Shown in pieces: positions 1 through 7,599 of a DNA stretch of 12,791 nucleotides (its first letter is position 1; the number at the start of each line of letters is the position of its first letter). The position numbers and the translations under genes were made by a program. This DNA comes from Candidatus Troglogloeales bacterium (GTDB lineage: Bacteria > Nitrospirota > Nitrospiria > SBBL01 > SBBT01), in NCBI GenBank assembly GCA_005239595.1, contig SBBT01000080.1, positions 1 to 12,791 of the forward strand, given 5' to 3'. A model generated the notes under the pieces. The model was not told where the DNA came from and did no database searches. It saw only the letters and a list, made by a program, of their open reading frames with translations.

Positions 1-1108
1 GACAGCCCATCTGGTTGCAGATACCGTTATAGGATATAATAAGGAACAGGAACAGGTATTGTTCAATGCCCGTTGGCCGATGGATCGGGCCCGGATGGAT
101 CTGTTTATAAAGCCGGGCCTCTTTATCCCTTTTTCGGACCAGATGCCCGACCAAGGGCTTTTAAGATATCTAAAACAGCCCCTTCCGGAAAACGGGAGAA
201 GTCTTCTTACCGGGGCCATCAATCTTATCCTTCCGCTATGGCACCGTCAGCAGCAGTTCCTGGGGTTTATCTTCCTACGGCTTCGTGAGACGGGCCATCT
301 CTCTTATCACGCGGACCTGCCGCATCCAGGTGATACCCCTTATTTCCAACTGGTAACGCGTCACATCGTCACAGCATTGGAAGAGGCCGCCCTTTATCAG
401 GAGCTTAAAAAATCGTCGGAAAAGCTTATCCGCTTGAACGCCGACATAGAGCAATTTGCCTATATTGCATCGCATGATTTAAAAGAACCGTTAAGGACGG
501 TAGCAAGTTTCGTGGGGCTTTTAGCGAAAAAATATTCCGGTCAAATGGGCCAGGATGCCGACGAATTGATTGCCTACGCGGTAGATGGCATCACCCGAAT
601 GGATACCATGATCGATGATCTTCTAACCTATTCGCGCATTACAAAATCAGAGATGGTGTTTCAGGGCGTAAACTGTACGGATGTCGTAAAGCAGGTGCTG
701 CAGAACCTTAAGACTTGCATCGAGGAGAACAATGTAACCGTCTCCTATAACGCGCTCCCGACCCTCTTTGCGAACCGGACGCAGATGCTGCAGCTGTTTC
801 AAAACCTGATCGCCAACGCCATCAAGTTTAGGAGTCAAGAGACACCGCGTATTGATATCGGTGCAGAGCGTTCGGTCGGCAAGCAGGAGTGGGTCTTCTT
901 CATCCAGGACAACGGCATCGGCATGGAACCGATCCACTTTGACAAAATCTTCCGTCTTTTCCAGCGCCTGCACAACCGAGCGGATTACCCGGGCACCGGC
1001 ATCGGGCTTACTGTTTGCAAAAAAATCGTGGAGAAACATGGGGGACGGATTTGGGTAGACTCTCAATCAGGACGAGGCAGCACCTTTTATTTCACCATGC
1101 CAGCCTAA
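1..1108 (+). CDS. Sensor histidine kinase, GAF-like plus HisKA and HATPase domains (5' end missing)
   Basis: This is the C-terminal part of a cytoplasmic sensor kinase; the frame is open to the window edge (first full codon at base 2). A TTG at 59 could start it, but the 19 codons before it read as ordinary protein, so the gene is more likely cut than short. About 368 residues are visible. The first ~110 look like the end of a GAF-type sensor domain. A helical linker leads to HisKA, with the phospho-accepting His in SHDLKEPLR (codon 473-475). The ATPase domain shows the N box (QNLIANAIKF), the G1 box (DNGIGM) and the G2 box (GTGIGLTVCKKI), all intact. The HisKA/ATPase pair resembles the phytochrome-type kinase subgroup. 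No transmembrane segment or receiver domain is present in the visible part. The stop lies 27 bases before the porin-like gene, suggesting one operon. The signal sensed is unknown. Confidence 0.88.
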   Translation, partial: TAHLVADTVIGYNKEQEQVLFNARWPMDRARMDLFIKPGLFIPFSDQMPDQGLLRYLKQPLPENGRSLLTGAINLILPLWHRQQQFLGFIFLRLRETGHLSYHADLPHPGDTPYFQLVTRHIVTALEEAALYQELKKSSEKLIRLNADIEQFAYIASHDLKEPLRTVASFVGLLAKKYSGQMGQDADELIAYAVDGITRMDTMIDDLLTYSRITKSEMVFQGVNCTDVVKQVLQNLKTCIEENNVTVSYNALPTLFANRTQMLQLFQNLIANAIKFRSQETPRIDIGAERSVGKQEWVFFIQDNGIGMEPIHFDKIFRLFQRLHNRADYPGTGIGLTVCKKIVEKHGGRIWVDSQSGRGSTFYFTMPA

Positions 1109-1120
1109 ATAATCTCTAGG

Positions 1121-1130
1121 GGAAGGAGGA
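1121..1130 (+). promoter_or_regulatory. Ribosome binding site for the porin-like gene
   Basis: A strong Shine-Dalgarno stretch, GGAAGGAGGA, sits five bases before GTG 1136. It fixes the GTG as the start; the encoded N-terminus is a good signal peptide. Confidence 0.7.
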
Positions 1131-1135
1131 CGCTC

Positions 1136-2191
1136 GTGAGACATCTAAGAAACGCGTTATTCATTCTTTTCATATTGCCGATGACGGCTCTGGCGGAAGG
1201 GGAAGTCTCTCCTGGTCTCGACATCATCGGGTTTTTCGATTTTACTTTTTCCGACACAGATACCGCGGGGGCGACCAAGGGCTTTAACGAAGGGCAGTTG
1301 GCGCTTCATTTTACTTCCCGCCTCGCGCCCCAACTGACCTTTTTCGCAGAAACGACCTTCACCGCGCGGGCGGACGCAGGAACGGGAAACCCGTCTGCGC
1401 CGGGATTCAATCCGGAGGTCGAACGCGCCATCCTTCGCTATGCGGTCAGCGACCAATTAAAGTTTTCTTTTGGGCGTTACCATACGCCGATCAACTGGTG
1501 GAACACCACGTATCATCACGGCCTCTGGTTACAAACCACCATCACCCGTCCCGAGATGATAAAATTTGGCGGCAAGGTGCTGCCGGTCCATTTCGTCGGC
1601 GCCTCAATAGAAGGAATGCGCACACTCCAGGGATGGGAGATCGGTTATCAGGCCGGCCTCGGAAACGGCCGCGGCAATCAAATCGGTCGCGCAGGAGATG
1701 CCGGCGACATCAACAATCACCGCGCCGTCACCATGAACCTTTATGCGAAACCCCTCCCTGCCCTTAGTGTCGGTCTCTCCGCTTACCGTGACCAGCTGCT
1801 GGTCAGCAGCAGCGAGTTTAAGGAGTTGATTACGGCCGGTTACTTGATCTGGGAAGATGGACAGGCGGAATTCATCTCCGAATATGCAAATATCGCCCAT
1901 CGGGCATCGGGAAGCAGTAATTACATGAATCAGCCCGCGTATTATCTGCAAGCGGCCTATCGTCTCCCCTGGTGGAACGAGGGATTGAAACCTTATTATC
2001 GTTATGAATATGTTCAAATTTCCTCTGACGATGCGGCCTTCTCCAACGTCCCGGGACTAAAAGGCCACACGGCAGGGCTCCGATACGATTTTTCGGATCT
2101 TGCCGCCATCAAGACAGAACTCCGCCGGCAACAGATCACAGGGAAATCGGCGGGCAACGGTGGATTCATCCAAATCAGTTTTACCTTCTAG
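1136..2191 (+). CDS. Porin-like outer-membrane beta-barrel protein
   Basis: The 351-residue product starts at a GTG with a strong ribosome binding site. It begins with a signal peptide: a basic RHLRN stretch, a hydrophobic core, and a probable cleavage after ALA near residue 21. The rest alternates polar and hydrophobic residues in amphipathic strands rich in aromatic residues, with Gly/Asn/Asp-rich loops, as expected of an outer-membrane barrel. The last residues, QISFTF, end in the terminal Phe that outer-membrane proteins use for assembly by the BAM machinery. I cannot place it in a named porin family. A motif rich in Trp, His and Tyr around residues 118-135 (NWWNTTYHHGLWLQ) stands out and could line the pore or bind a ligand. 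The next gene encodes a secreted PstS-like protein, which suggests that the two handle the same solute. The stop TAG overlaps the next gene's ribosome binding site. Confidence 0.82.
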   Translation: MRHLRNALFILFILPMTALAEGEVSPGLDIIGFFDFTFSDTDTAGATKGFNEGQLALHFTSRLAPQLTFFAETTFTARADAGTGNPSAPGFNPEVERAILRYAVSDQLKFSFGRYHTPINWWNTTYHHGLWLQTTITRPEMIKFGGKVLPVHFVGASIEGMRTLQGWEIGYQAGLGNGRGNQIGRAGDAGDINNHRAVTMNLYAKPLPALSVGLSAYRDQLLVSSSEFKELITAGYLIWEDGQAEFISEYANIAHRASGSSNYMNQPAYYLQAAYRLPWWNEGLKPYYRYEYVQISSDDAAFSNVPGLKGHTAGLRYDFSDLAAIKTELRRQQITGKSAGNGGFIQISFTF

Positions 2192-2201
2192 GAGAAAACA
2201 G

Positions 2202-2675
2202 ATGACCAAAAGAACTTTCCACTTCACAATCTATCTTGCCATTGGACTTCTTTGGGTCATTACGGTCCAGGCAGAGCCCTTGACGGTTATTGCTCATACC
2301 AGCGTCGAGACGGACAATCTCAGCCTTTCAGAGCTAAAGGGCATCTTGCTCGGAAACCGGCAATTCTGGTCGGCAAACCAGCCTATCACAATCTTTCTTC
2401 CCGCGCCAGACACATGGAAACGCAATCTACTTTATGCCACCGTCTATCAGATGAAGGCTTCCCAATTCCGCCAGTACTGGATTGCCAAAATCTTCCGTGC
2501 GGAGGCTTCATCGGCTCCAAAATCCGCGTTCTCGGACGAAATGGCCGTAGCGTTGACGGCAAAGCTTCCAGGAACAATCTCCTTTGTCGGCACGGCACCC
2601 AACAACGCTAACATCAAGGTGGTCAAGATTGATGGACACCTTCCGAATGAACCTGGCTATCCACTTCACAGGTAA
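2202..2675 (+). CDS. Short PstS-like periplasmic substrate-binding-domain protein
   Basis: The 157-residue product is taken from ATG 2202. The frame is open further upstream, but this ATG has AGGAG seven bases ahead and yields a clear signal peptide (hydrophobic core, then VQA|EPL). The mature part begins with a beta strand (LTVIAHTSV), then the SLSELKGILLGNRQFW segment and QYWIAKIFRAEA. It ends with a segment like GTISFVGTAPNNANIKVVKIDG. These are typical of the phosphate-binding PstS-like family in its short form, and it is about half the usual ~330 residues. A full two-lobed binding protein would need more sequence. No pstABC genes are near. Given its position between a porin-like gene and a membrane kinase, it may act as a periplasmic ligand carrier or accessory sensor rather than a transporter component. 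The ligand is not known; phosphate is only the family's namesake. Confidence 0.78.
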   Translation: MTKRTFHFTIYLAIGLLWVITVQAEPLTVIAHTSVETDNLSLSELKGILLGNRQFWSANQPITIFLPAPDTWKRNLLYATVYQMKASQFRQYWIAKIFRAEASSAPKSAFSDEMAVALTAKLPGTISFVGTAPNNANIKVVKIDGHLPNEPGYPLHR

Positions 2676-2679
2676 ATAA

Positions 2680-4140
2680 ATGGGGCTACGGCTTCGTCTG
2701 GCACTCACATTTTTAGGTCTCCTGCTGTTGTTTGGCATCAATCTGGCCGTATACTTCGTAAGCGATCAGAGGCAGACGGCGACGGTCGAAAGCCTCAGCC
2801 GGGCGATTTCAAGCCAACGCATCCTTGCATCGGTTGGAGAAAATTTAAGGAGCATCCAACGGCAAATCGCCCTTATCAGCCAGCTAGAGATAAAAGAGAT
2901 AACGGCAATCCGGGAAGAAGAACTGGCCCAATTTGACCTGCAACTTGTCGATCTTACTAAAACGATCGAGGCATATTTAATCCTGTCCGATCGCTCATAC
3001 GAGAAAACACCGGTGCTCCTGCGTCATACGTTTGGAAAACTCAGTCAGTCATGGAAGATTTTTTATAGGAACTTCGGCGTCAATCACGAAAAAGCCATGC
3101 TGGAGCTTGTTACCCGTTCAGAGCCTCTCGCCCAACAGATCATGCGCGATATTTTACCCCAACTTGAAAGAGAGGAAATGACGCGGGTGAAGGAGGCGGG
3201 TGGTTACTTCTACTCCACACCACAGTGGGCGGACCGGATAACGCTTCTGATCTTTGCTTCCTCGTCGATCGGGGCCATGGCCATCGCCTATGTGCTTGCC
3301 CGTCACATTACTCGCCATCTGGATACGCTTAAACAGGGAATGATTCGTATCGAACAAGGAGATTTGGACCACCAGATTTCTATTACATCACGTGATGAAT
3401 TTAAGACATTAGCGGACACTTTTAATCGTATGGCCCAACGACTTCTCTCCGCACACAATCAACTAAGCGAGGTCAACAAAGAGTTGGAGGCCTTCAGCTA
3501 CTCTGTCTCACACGATCTGCAGACCCCTTTGAGGAACATTGACGGATTTAGCAGAGCGTTATCTGTTAGCCACGCTGACCGGATGGATGATGAGGGGAAA
3601 CATTACTTAACCAGGATCAATGCGAACATCGATGAGATGTCCGAGTTGATTGACGCCCTTCTCAATCTGTCACACCTTACAAGAAGTACGCTGCATATAG
3701 ACAATGTGGACTTAAGTGCGCTTGCCAAAACCATTTCTGAGGATATAAAAAAATCGCAGCAGGACCGCAAGATTGACCTCTTCATTGCAGAAGGGATCAT
3801 TGCCAGAGGAGACCGATCGCTTCTTACCATCGTGTTAGAAAACCTGCTCAACAACGCCTTTAAATACACGGCAATGCATCCGGAGGCAAAGATCGAATTT
3901 GGCATGATAAAACAGGACCACAAAGCAATCTATTTCGTTCGCGACGACGGCGCAGGATTTGACATGAAAAACGCGGGACAGTTGTTCGTTCCCTTTCAAC
4001 GCATGCACCCAAAAGACGCGTTTAAAGGAAACGGTATCGGGCTGGCGACTGTCCGGCGGATTATCCAGCGTCATGGCGGCAGGGTCTGGGCCGAATCGGC
4101 CGTCGAAAAAGGAACCACCGTCTTCTTTACCCTTCCATAA
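2680..4140 (+). CDS. Membrane sensor histidine kinase with HAMP domain
   Basis: The 486-residue product has transmembrane segment 1 at about residues 7-27 and a periplasmic, mostly helical sensor region at 28-186. Transmembrane segment 2 (about 188-206) is followed by a HAMP domain (about 207-260) and a short coiled linker. HisKA carries the phospho-accepting His278 in SHDLQTPLRN. The ATPase domain has its N box at 387-396 (ENLLNNAFKY), DDGAGF at 422-427 and GNGIGLATVRRI near 450. All catalytic motifs look intact. ATG 2680 lies four bases after the stop of the PstS-like gene and has only a weak ribosome binding site, so translation is probably coupled. The regulator gene follows 13 bases later and is the obvious partner. 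The periplasmic region could detect the neighbouring PstS-like protein, which is an inference from order only. There is no receiver domain in this kinase. Confidence 0.92.
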   Translation: MGLRLRLALTFLGLLLLFGINLAVYFVSDQRQTATVESLSRAISSQRILASVGENLRSIQRQIALISQLEIKEITAIREEELAQFDLQLVDLTKTIEAYLILSDRSYEKTPVLLRHTFGKLSQSWKIFYRNFGVNHEKAMLELVTRSEPLAQQIMRDILPQLEREEMTRVKEAGGYFYSTPQWADRITLLIFASSSIGAMAIAYVLARHITRHLDTLKQGMIRIEQGDLDHQISITSRDEFKTLADTFNRMAQRLLSAHNQLSEVNKELEAFSYSVSHDLQTPLRNIDGFSRALSVSHADRMDDEGKHYLTRINANIDEMSELIDALLNLSHLTRSTLHIDNVDLSALAKTISEDIKKSQQDRKIDLFIAEGIIARGDRSLLTIVLENLLNNAFKYTAMHPEAKIEFGMIKQDHKAIYFVRDDGAGFDMKNAGQLFVPFQRMHPKDAFKGNGIGLATVRRIIQRHGGRVWAESAVEKGTTVFFTLP

Positions 4141-4153
4141 AGGAAACCGAACC

Positions 4154-5872
4154 GTGGAAAAGACATTGCGTGTATTAATCGTTGAGGACTCCGAAGATGC
4201 TGCAGAACTCCTTACGCTCGAGCTAAAGCGGGGCGGCTACCATTCCATCACGCAGCGCGTGGAGACCGATGATGACCTCGCCGCCTCATTAAGCAAAGAA
4301 TGGGATATCGTTCTGCTCGATTACAACATGCCGCGTTTAAATGTTATGACGGCGCTCAACCGCCTAAAACAACTTCCGTACGATCTCCCTGTCATTATCG
4401 TCTCCGCCGCCATCGGAGAGGAACGCGCGGCCGAGCTAATGAAGCTGGGGGCCAATGATTATATTCGAAAAGGAAATTTAGCACGGCTTGTTCCAAGCAT
4501 TGATCGTGAATTACGCGAAGTCGAAGATCGGCGGCAGCGCAAAGCGGCGGAAAACAGCCTGAATTATCTCGCCTATCATGATCCTCTCACCTCGCTTGCC
4601 AACCACAACGCCTTCCACCTGCACTGTGCAAAGGAAATTTCGCAGGCAGGCGGAAAGGCGATGGTCATGCTCATTATCAACATCAATAACATCCGGGATA
4701 TCAACAATACCCTGGGCTACAAAAATGGAGACCTGGTCGTAAAGCATATCGGGAAGCTGGTAGAAAATGTCCTACCGGACAATGCCCTCCTTGCGCGACT
4801 TAGGGGAAACGACTTTGGTCTTCTCCTTAAAGGGGGCGCCGACACCGCCGCGCTCCTGGCACAAAAAATCCTCACCAGCGTACAACAACCGTTCGTATTA
4901 GAAACCCTCTCTGTTGATATCGAGATCGTTATCGGCATGGCCCAGTTTCCGGAAGACGGCAACGATGTGGGCACCCTCCTTGGGAAAGCCAATATTGCTC
5001 TGCAGTCCTCGATACGCTCCGGGACGGAATATGCCTTCTACGCCTCCAGTCAGGATACCGTTTCGAGAGAACATATCGCACTTCTGGGAGAATTACGCGC
5101 CGCGATCGGCAAGAATGAACTGATGCTGATGTACCAACCAAAAATTGAGGTAAGAACAGGTCACGTCATCGGCATGGAGGCGCTGGTACGTTGGAGGCAT
5201 CCCCAACAGGGGCTTCTTCCACCAGGGCAGTTTATACCACTCGTGGAACGGACGGGGCTGATCAATCTCGTGGCCCAGTGGACTCTCTGGGAGGCGATCT
5301 TGCAATGCCAGGCATGGCAGAAGGCGGGATACAAAATACCGATAGCGGTCAATCTCTCCACAAGGAATTTGCAGGACATAAATCTCCCGGAACAGATCAG
5401 GGGGTTTCTAGAGACGGCAGAAACGCCCCCCCATCTCCTGGAATTAGAAATTACCGAATCCGTTCTTATGGCAGATCCGTCACGCGCGCTTCCGTTATTG
5501 AAGCGCTTACACGAGATGGGTATTAATATCTCCATCGACGATTTCGGAACAGGATATTCGTCCATGGCCTATCTAAAACAACTCCCGATCAACGAGATAA
5601 AAATTGACAAGACCTTTATTACCTCGCTGATGCGTAACCACGGCGATGCGGTAATCACGCGTTCCACCATTGATCTTGGGCGTAACATGGGACTTTTCGT
5701 CACGGCAGAAGGGGTGGAAGACCAACATGCCCTGGATGGACTGATGGTCTTAGGGTGCGACCGGGCACAGGGCTATCATATCAGCAGGCCGGCACCTCCC
5801 AATGATATCCTTCAATGGTTACAAAACAGGGACAGGGAATTGCCTGGAGAAATGATTATACCGAGCCGATGA
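4154..5872 (+). CDS. Response regulator with REC, degenerate GGDEF and EAL domains (c-di-GMP phosphodiesterase)
   Basis: The start is taken as GTG 4154, just before LRVLIVEDSED; the reading frame extends upstream inside the kinase gene, but that part does not look like protein of this family. An AAGGA lies about nine bases ahead. The receiver domain (about 5-125) has acidic residues E11/D12, phospho-acceptor Asp56 in LLDYNMP, Ser84 and Lys106. A GGDEF domain (about 137-300) follows; its signature is RGNDF at 217-221 instead of GGDEF, so cyclase activity is probably lost. The EAL domain (about 305-560) has EAL at 342-344, N400, E432, IDDFGTGYSS at 461-470, Lys486 and AEGVED at 518-523, consistent with active c-di-GMP hydrolysis. 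Phosphorylation by the upstream kinase should therefore tune c-di-GMP breakdown. The 572-residue size is normal for the type. Its last 17 bases overlap the end of modC on the other strand. Confidence 0.92.
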   Translation: MEKTLRVLIVEDSEDAAELLTLELKRGGYHSITQRVETDDDLAASLSKEWDIVLLDYNMPRLNVMTALNRLKQLPYDLPVIIVSAAIGEERAAELMKLGANDYIRKGNLARLVPSIDRELREVEDRRQRKAAENSLNYLAYHDPLTSLANHNAFHLHCAKEISQAGGKAMVMLIININNIRDINNTLGYKNGDLVVKHIGKLVENVLPDNALLARLRGNDFGLLLKGGADTAALLAQKILTSVQQPFVLETLSVDIEIVIGMAQFPEDGNDVGTLLGKANIALQSSIRSGTEYAFYASSQDTVSREHIALLGELRAAIGKNELMLMYQPKIEVRTGHVIGMEALVRWRHPQQGLLPPGQFIPLVERTGLINLVAQWTLWEAILQCQAWQKAGYKIPIAVNLSTRNLQDINLPEQIRGFLETAETPPHLLELEITESVLMADPSRALPLLKRLHEMGINISIDDFGTGYSSMAYLKQLPINEIKIDKTFITSLMRNHGDAVITRSTIDLGRNMGLFVTAEGVEDQHALDGLMVLGCDRAQGYHISRPAPPNDILQWLQNRDRELPGEMIIPSR

Positions 5873-6953
5873 TATGCACGCATGACGCCTTAATCACCGC
5901 AGTGATTTCCTGCCCGACCGACAAAGAAAGCTCCTCAACCGCTTGAGACGTCACCATGGCGTCTAAAACGATACCGCAATCTACCGTCACCTTTACCCGG
6001 GCACCCAGGGAGACCAGTTGGCGGACCCTGCCCAAAAAATGATTCCTCGCGCTGCTTTGAGCGAAAACACCCTTTTGTAGAATAACTTCCTCCGCCCTAA
6101 TAGAAGCGAAACAGCGCTCCCCCACTATAGCGGAACCGATCCCCACCAGCCGCAGGGAACCGATCTCCAAGGTTACCATCTCCCCCGATAGATGCACGGT
6201 GCGGCCTGACAGAAGATTCTCTACCCCAATGATTTTTGCCACCCGGGCCGAATCTGGCCGACGGAGTACGTCAAATGGATCCCCTTTCTGCAAGATGGCC
6301 CCTTCCGACATCACCGCCAGGTTATTTCCCAATATCAGGGCGTCAGATATATCATGACTGACCAGGAGAGTCGGGATTCCGTGTTCCTTTAGCCATCTTT
6401 GTATCCGGCCTCGAATCAGGTTGCGGGTCACATCATCCAAAGCGGAGAAGGGCTCATCCAACAGCAGGAAGGGTGGTCTTTTTGCCAGCGCCAGCGCCAG
6501 CGCCTGCGCCAGCGCGATCCGTTGTCGCTCCCCACCCGACAGGACCGTCGGATAGCAATCCTCTTTACCGGACAATTGAAATTGTTCGATCCAATATCGA
6601 ACCGCCTCCTCCCTTTTTCGCCTCTCAAAAAATCGAAGACCGTAGGCGATATTTTCAGCGACGGTCAGATGCGGGAAAAGCGGGTAATCCTGGAAAAGCA
6701 GCCCCACACCCCGCTTCTGTGGCGGGAGAAAAACCGTTTTATCAAACCAAACGGTTGCGTCATGCCGGATGAAACCGGAGTCTGGCCGCATCGTCCCGGC
6801 CAGGAGTTCAAGGAAGGTACTTTTTCCGCTTCCCGATGGGCCAAACAGCACCGTGACATGCGACGGGTTCAAAGGAAGGGTCCATGCGACGGAAAGGGCT
6901 TCCCCTGTGGGATAGGCATATTGAACGTCAACGACGAGTTCCGCCAATGGCAT
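5856..6953 (-). CDS. modC: Molybdate ABC transporter ATP-binding protein ModC
   Basis: This 365-residue ATPase powers molybdate (or tungstate) import through ModB. The Walker A motif is GPSGSGKST at 38-46, the Q-loop LLFQDYPLFPHL lies near 85-96, and the signature LSGGERQ is at 138-144. Walker B is FLLLDEP at 162-168, and the switch His is in LLVSHD near 200. A C-terminal Mop/TOBE molybdate-binding domain covers about 300-362, as in classical ModC. The start is the first ATG in frame (6953); a longer TTG-initiated version would add 19 residues that are not family-like. The start overlaps the end of modB by 26 bases and its ribosome binding site is weak, so translation is likely coupled. The stretch between signature and Walker B (QALALALAKRP) is about four residues longer than usual because of a hexanucleotide repeat. 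Its 3' end overlaps the oppositely oriented regulator gene by 17 bases. Confidence 0.93.
   Translation of the reverse strand: MPLAELVVDVQYAYPTGEALSVAWTLPLNPSHVTVLFGPSGSGKSTFLELLAGTMRPDSGFIRHDATVWFDKTVFLPPQKRGVGLLFQDYPLFPHLTVAENIAYGLRFFERRKREEAVRYWIEQFQLSGKEDCYPTVLSGGERQRIALAQALALALAKRPPFLLLDEPFSALDDVTRNLIRGRIQRWLKEHGIPTLLVSHDISDALILGNNLAVMSEGAILQKGDPFDVLRRPDSARVAKIIGVENLLSGRTVHLSGEMVTLEIGSLRLVGIGSAIVGERCFASIRAEEVILQKGVFAQSSARNHFLGRVRQLVSLGARVKVTVDCGIVLDAMVTSQAVEELSLSVGQEITAVIKASCVHIIGSV
5892..5907. repeat. Short perfect inverted repeat after the regulator stop, weak terminator candidate
   Basis: AATCAC and GTGATT form a six-pair stem with a four-base loop, 20 bases past the regulator stop and inside the modC coding end. 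Only TTTCC follows on the plus strand, so it is a poor intrinsic terminator. It may be chance, since the bases also code for ModC residues. Confidence 0.25.
6484..6513. repeat. Hexanucleotide tandem repeat inside modC
   Basis: Five consecutive six-base units read GCCAGC three times, GCCTGC once and GCCAGC once on the plus strand. On the coding strand they encode the Leu-Ala/Gln-Ala run in QALALALA, after the ABC signature motif. The unit keeps the frame, so copy-number changes would add or remove two residues each. Confidence 0.8.
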
Positions 6954-7599
6954 CCCGATTAAGATAATAGACCCACGATAAGAAAAAGAAGGAGGCAGCC
7001 AAAAGGACAAGGGCCGTTTCTCCCGCCCCCTGATAGTTCAGCGCCTGGACCTGATCATACAGATCGATCGAAATGGTGCGCGTGACGCCGGGGATATTTC
7101 CTCCAATCATCAGAACCACGCCGAATTCTCCAATCGTATGCGCAAAGGCCATGATAAACGCCGAGAGAATCCCCCGATAAGACAAGGGGAGAACAATCTT
7201 GAAAAATCGCATCAAAGGCTCATCTCCCAGGAGCGCGGCCAGTTTCAGAAACCGCGCATCGACACTGCGGAACGAAGCAACCAGCGGCTGAAGCGCGAAG
7301 GGAAAAGAATAAATGACGGAACCGATCAGGAGTCCGATAAAACTAAAGGCAAGCGGGCTGCCGAATAATGTTTCATGGAGGCGTCCGATGGGACCGATTG
7401 GTCCCATGGCCGACAAGAGATAAAACCCCAAGACCGTCGGAGGCAAAACCATCGGGAGCGCGGCCAACGCTTCAACAAAAAACTTCCACCGCCATGAGGC
7501 ATAGGCAATCCAGTAGGCCAGGGGAAGCCCTACTCCTAAGAGAATCAAAGAGGTCATGAAGGCCAGCTGAACGGAAAGCCAGAGCGCCTCGATATTCAC
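6928..7599 (-). CDS. modB: Molybdate ABC transporter permease ModB
   Basis: The 223-residue inner-membrane permease has about five transmembrane segments, the first at roughly residues 10-32 and the last at 195-215. It carries the family's LPMVLPPTVLGFYLL segment near 47-62. The cytoplasmic coupling loop that contacts ModC is the EAA-type stretch around LLGDEPLMRFFKIVLPLS, followed by FAHTIGEFGVVLMIGGNIPG. Length and motifs match bacterial ModB. The start is GTG 7599, immediately after the TAG stop of modA with no spacer; a GGGAG inside the last codons of modA serves as ribosome binding site. Its stop lies inside modC, so the three genes are translated as a coupled set. Confidence 0.94.
   Translation of the reverse strand: MNIEALWLSVQLAFMTSLILLGVGLPLAYWIAYASWRWKFFVEALAALPMVLPPTVLGFYLLSAMGPIGPIGRLHETLFGSPLAFSFIGLLIGSVIYSFPFALQPLVASFRSVDARFLKLAALLGDEPLMRFFKIVLPLSYRGILSAFIMAFAHTIGEFGVVLMIGGNIPGVTRTISIDLYDQVQALNYQGAGETALVLLAASFFFLSWVYYLNRDAIGGTRR

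Noticed and set aside
59..61. TTG 59 as the true start of the first kinase
   Set aside because: The codons upstream to base 2 stay open and read as plausible sensor-domain sequence, so the gene more likely begins outside the window.
647..1066. 139-residue minus-strand frame opposite the first kinase
   Set aside because: It is the antisense shadow of the ATPase domain, has no recognisable motif, and the plus frame carries intact kinase boxes.
2100..2201. Extension of the PstS-like gene into the porin-like gene, starting at 2100
   Set aside because: It would place 34 Arg/Ser-rich residues before a perfect signal peptide; ATG 2202 has a ribosome binding site and a proper secretion signal.
4073..4153. 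Extension of the regulator gene into the kinase gene, starting at ATG 4073
   Set aside because: The 27 extra residues are low-complexity and do not match a receiver N-terminus; GTG 4154 places the start directly before the receiver domain.
6399..6962. 187-residue plus-strand frame opposite modC
   Set aside because: The minus-strand frame has every ABC ATPase motif; the plus frame has no family features and is a shadow.
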